Positions 61,328 to 64,000 of a DNA stretch of 64,000 bases are shown piece after piece (position 1 is the stretch's first letter; the number at the start of each line of letters is the position of its first letter). The translations under genes were made by a program, and so were the position numbers. The DNA is from Iodobacter fluviatilis (GTDB lineage: Bacteria > Pseudomonadota > Gammaproteobacteria > Burkholderiales > Chitinibacteraceae). The stretch spans positions 248,001 to 312,000 of the forward strand of contig NZ_CP025781.1 of NCBI RefSeq assembly GCF_004194535.1. The letters are read 5' to 3'. The notes beneath the pieces are model-generated. The model saw nothing but the letters and a program-made list of their open reading frames with translations, had not been told where the DNA came from and searched no databases.

Positions 61328-62203
61328 CTACAAGCGCTCGCCCCAACGCAGTTTCTCGCGCAGCGTATCGTAGTAGTGATAGCTATTGGGGTGTAGTACC
61401 CTCAATGTATTGCGGTAGCGGCTAATTAATACACGGTCTTTTTCGTGCAAATTACAGTGCGATTGATTATCAAAATAAACCCGTGCATCTTCCGAGCGAG
61501 TCAATAAAAACTCAACTGCACAGGTGTCGTTCACCACAATCGGGCGGTTAGACAAGGATTGTGGGCAAATGGGCACAAGCGCAATGGCGGGTAGGCTAGG
61601 GTGCAAAATCGGCCCGCCCGATGCCAGCGCGTAAGCCGTAGAGCCAGTAGGTGTGGAAATAATCAGGCCATCTGAGCGCTGGCTATATACAAAGCGCCCG
61701 TCGATAAAGATTTCAAACTCAATCATGCCGCCGGTATTGCCACGGCTAAACACCACATCATTAAACGCCAGAGCGCTATCGATTTCATGGCCATCACGCA
61801 CCACGGTCGTTTCAAGCAGGATGCGCTCTTCGGGGATGAACTCGCCGTATAGCATTGCAATTATCAGCTCATCCATCTCATCCACTGAAATATCGGTCAT
61901 AAAGCCCAAACGGCCTTGATTAACACCGACAAGGGGAATGCGATAAGGTGCCAATAAGCGAGCAACACCCAGCATCGTGCCATCTCCACCCAGTACAATC
62001 ACCAAATCAGCCACTTTACCGATATTATCGCGACTAACCGCCTGGTGCTCGGTGATGCCATGCTCATCCGCAGTGGATTGATCCAAGAATACCTTAACGC
62101 CTGCGCGAGCCAGCAGAGCGGCAAGCCGACGAATCGGCTCGTCTAAGGTCGGTGTGCCGGTTCGGCCAACCACGGCAATGGTTTTGAACAGTAGACTATG
62201 CAT
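61328..62203 (-). CDS. nadK: NAD kinase
   Basis: 291 residues from the ATG at 62203 (MHSLLFKTIAVVGR), the usual length; an upstream extension is not conserved-looking. GGDGTMLG nucleotide loop, RGNTGGMIEFEI and STPTGSTAYALASGGP motifs. It phosphorylates NAD to NADP. Divergent from hrcA. Confidence 0.95.
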   Translation of the reverse strand: MHSLLFKTIAVVGRTGTPTLDEPIRRLAALLARAGVKVFLDQSTADEHGITEHQAVSRDNIGKVADLVIVLGGDGTMLGVARLLAPYRIPLVGVNQGRLGFMTDISVDEMDELIIAMLYGEFIPEERILLETTVVRDGHEIDSALAFNDVVFSRGNTGGMIEFEIFIDGRFVYSQRSDGLIISTPTGSTAYALASGGPILHPSLPAIALVPICPQSLSNRPIVVNDTCAVEFLLTRSEDARVYFDNQSHCNLHEKDRVLISRYRNTLRVLHPNSYHYYDTLREKLRWGERL

Positions 62204-62350
62204 AAGCTTATTAGACCCGAAATTTAATAAAAAAACACCCGCGCACTTTGCTTTAAACTCACTAAAACAACACAACACACTTTGCTTGGATGCAAAAGTC
62301 CTTGTAAAACAAAGTAAGATTCGCCATAAACCCTAGCGCCATTGGCCCAC

Positions 62351-63364
62351 ATGCTGAACGATCGTTCTCAAATTCTACTTAAAACCCTCGTCGAGCGCTA
62401 CATTGCCGACGGTCAACCTATTGGCTCAAAAGCCCTGCAGCACTTTTCTGGGCTAGATATTAGCTCAGCCACCATTCGTAATACGATGGTTGATTTAGAA
62501 GCACTAGGCTTTGTTGCCAGCCCACATACCTCGGCAGGTAGGATTCCTACCGCCCTAGCTTACCGTGTATTTGTTGATTCATTACTTACAGTGAAAACTT
62601 TAGATAAACTCACTATTACCGAACTCACCGAGCAGCTTCCCATCGATAGCCCACAGCGCAGCGTGGCTGCCGCATCGCAAATTTTATCGCAGCTTACTCA
62701 CTTTGCAGGCATGGTACAAAGCCCAAAGCGCCACGATATTTTGCTCAAGCAAATCGAGTTTATGCAGCTATCAGAGCGCCGTGTGCTGCTGATTTTAGTG
62801 ACTAGCGATGGCGATGTGCAGAACCGTATTTTGCAAACCGAGCGGCTGTTTAGCGCCAGCGAGCTGATTGAAGCCGCTAATGTACTGAATGAATATTGCT
62901 CAGGCAAAACACTTTCGGCACTGACTCATCTGGTACAAAACGAGTTAGTCCGGCTTAAAAGCGATATTGTCAGCCTGATGAATGCCGCCGTCGCCGTCGG
63001 TGCCTCTTTGGCAAAACACAGCGATTCCATGATAATTGCAGGTGAGCATCACCTTTTAGGCTTTGGTGATTTATCCTCCAATGTTATTAGAATGCGCCAA
63101 TTGTTTGCGCTGTTTGAGCAAAAAACAGCGCTGCTGCAGCTGTTAGATCTTGGCAATCACGCTGATGGCGTTAAAATTTATATCGGTGATGAATCTGGCT
63201 TGGCCCCCCTAGATGAATGCTCAGTAATTACTGCGCCCTATCGCGTCAATGGTGAGATTGTTGGCACACTAGGCGTGATAGGCCCAAGCAGAATGGATTA
63301 TCAGCGGGTGATTCCAATTGTAGATATCACCGCACAATTACTTTCTACGGCGCTCTCCCAATAG
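62351..63364 (+). CDS. hrcA: heat-inducible transcription repressor HrcA
   Basis: 337 residues from the ATG at 62351; a TTG at 62342 is the alternative, and neither has a good ribosome site. N-terminal winged helix (LKTLVERYIADGQPIGSKAL, then SSATIRNTMVDLEALGF) and the HrcA GAF-like domain. HrcA represses groE/dnaK at CIRCE sites. I see no CIRCE palindrome in the 62204-62350 gap, so autoregulation there is not evident. Confidence 0.94.
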   Translation: MLNDRSQILLKTLVERYIADGQPIGSKALQHFSGLDISSATIRNTMVDLEALGFVASPHTSAGRIPTALAYRVFVDSLLTVKTLDKLTITELTEQLPIDSPQRSVAAASQILSQLTHFAGMVQSPKRHDILLKQIEFMQLSERRVLLILVTSDGDVQNRILQTERLFSASELIEAANVLNEYCSGKTLSALTHLVQNELVRLKSDIVSLMNAAVAVGASLAKHSDSMIIAGEHHLLGFGDLSSNVIRMRQLFALFEQKTALLQLLDLGNHADGVKIYIGDESGLAPLDECSVITAPYRVNGEIVGTLGVIGPSRMDYQRVIPIVDITAQLLSTALSQ

Positions 63365-63407
63365 GGGCACGACATAGCCCCCTTCCACACCTCTCTAAGT
63401 GAAAACA

Positions 63408-64000
63408 ATGCATAAATTTCTTCCCCTATTATTAGTTAGCCTGATGGGTTTTGCCCAAGCCGATGAAGCTCTCGTTGCCCGAAAAGACGTGCAGGCCTAT
63501 ATCAAAGCCACCGCAGCTGCTTACCAATTTAGCGAAGAAGAGCTAGTGCAAACGCTAAGCCGCGCTACGCCCAAAAGCAATGTTTTAGATGTTTTAGATC
63601 GCCCTTCTACCGCTAGGCCTTGGTATACCTTTCGGGTGAATTTTGTAAACCCAGCGCGCAGCCTAGCGGGAGCCAAATTTTGGCGTGAACACGCCATTGC
63701 GATCAAAGAAATTAGCGAGCGCTATGAGGTAGAGCCAGAAGTTATCGTGGCGATTTTAGGGGCCGAAACCAATTACGGCAAAAACACCGGTAGCTTTCAT
63801 ATTTTGGACGTACTGACCACCATTGCCTTTGATTACCCACGCCGTGCCGAGTTCTTCCAAAAAGAGCTCACCGAATTTTTGCTCTTAGCACGCGAAGAAA
63901 ACGAAGACCCCCTGAGTTTTAAAGGCTCTTACGCTGGAGCCATGGGCTGGCCACAATTTATGCCCTCATCGTTTCGTCAATACGCCGTTGATTACGACCA
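63408..64000 (+). CDS. mltB: lytic murein transglycosylase B (3' end outside window)
   Basis: 197 residues visible. Signal peptide MHKFLPLLLVSLMGFAQA without a lipobox, so it is probably periplasmic and soluble. The MltB/SLT_2 domain has the catalytic Glu in AILGAETNYGKNTG, then DYPRRAEFFQKELTEFLLL and GSYAGAMGWPQFMPSSFRQYA. It cleaves peptidoglycan glycan strands to 1,6-anhydro ends. It is 43 bp after hrcA on the same strand. Confidence 0.94.
   Translation, partial: MHKFLPLLLVSLMGFAQADEALVARKDVQAYIKATAAAYQFSEEELVQTLSRATPKSNVLDVLDRPSTARPWYTFRVNFVNPARSLAGAKFWREHAIAIKEISERYEVEPEVIVAILGAETNYGKNTGSFHILDVLTTIAFDYPRRAEFFQKELTEFLLLAREENEDPLSFKGSYAGAMGWPQFMPSSFRQYAVDYD

Noticed and set aside
62204-62350. 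CIRCE element before hrcA
   Set aside because: No TTAGCACTC / GAGTGCTAA pair is present in the gap.

Overview
The window looks like a chromosomal segment of a beta-proteobacterium of the Neisseriales (Iodobacter/Chitinibacter/Chromobacterium-like). The basis is the moderate GC content, the tig-clpP-clpX-lon-hupB-tRNA-ppiD order, the protein sequences, a rich chemotaxis set, a chitinase relic and secreted proteases. The genus is my inference; no rRNA gene is present. The left edge cuts a barnase-type ribonuclease and the right edge cuts a lytic transglycosylase (mltB).

Layout. 1-1000: a barnase/barstar toxin-inhibitor pair followed by stacked small repeats. 1280-1984: a methyltransferase-DUF4214 protein. 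2150-7799: tamA-tamB, the outer-membrane translocation module, each gene carrying one apparent single-base deletion. 7900-8400: AT-rich DNA with a candidate 26-codon gene that has its own promoter, palindromes and terminator. 8502-17980: a fatty-acid degradation block (chalcone-isomerase-like protein, fadA, fadN-type fusion enzyme, fadL, fadE, TetR/PsrA-type repressor with a clear operator over its promoter). 18071-20703: ychJ, a HAD phosphatase and a sensor-less methyl-accepting protein.

20850-33128 is the most unusual part: a chemotaxis operon (cheY, STAS, cheA, mcp, cheW, cheR, cheB, response-regulator-EAL) preceded by a decayed tandem copy of its first half. In the upstream copy a palindromic repeat has replaced cheY and most of the STAS gene. 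Its cheA has lost about 1.5 kb in frame and keeps only the phospho-histidine domain and the extreme C-terminus. Its chemoreceptor has a different sensor half on an almost identical signalling half. An IS5-type remnant sits exactly at the junction of the two copies. Products of the intact copy should form a receptor-CheA-CheW array feeding CheY, and probably c-di-GMP turnover through the EAL protein.

33139-41125: assorted metabolism (hprA, DJ-1 family, an orphan cheR, ubiD, yeaD with a 5' frameshift, phaJ, a dienelactone-hydrolase-like esterase, a liuC-like hydratase). 41412-50632: protein quality control (ppiD, lon, clpX, clpP, tig) with hupB and tRNAs Asp, Val and Leu. 50864-57008: type II secretion gspL-M-N, glnB, and two secreted proteases (M28 and M4) that both end in PPC domains and are plausible clients of that secretion system. 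57562-58762: a multiply broken lipoprotein GH18 chitinase gene. 58844-64000: tadA, recN, nadK, divergent hrcA, mltB.

Three small repeat families are visible. R2 is about 271 bp with 25-bp terminal inverted repeats and a cloverleaf-like interior. R1 is a 160-bp MITE-like element found in CTAG sites at R2 ends. R3 is a single imperfect palindrome at 10502.
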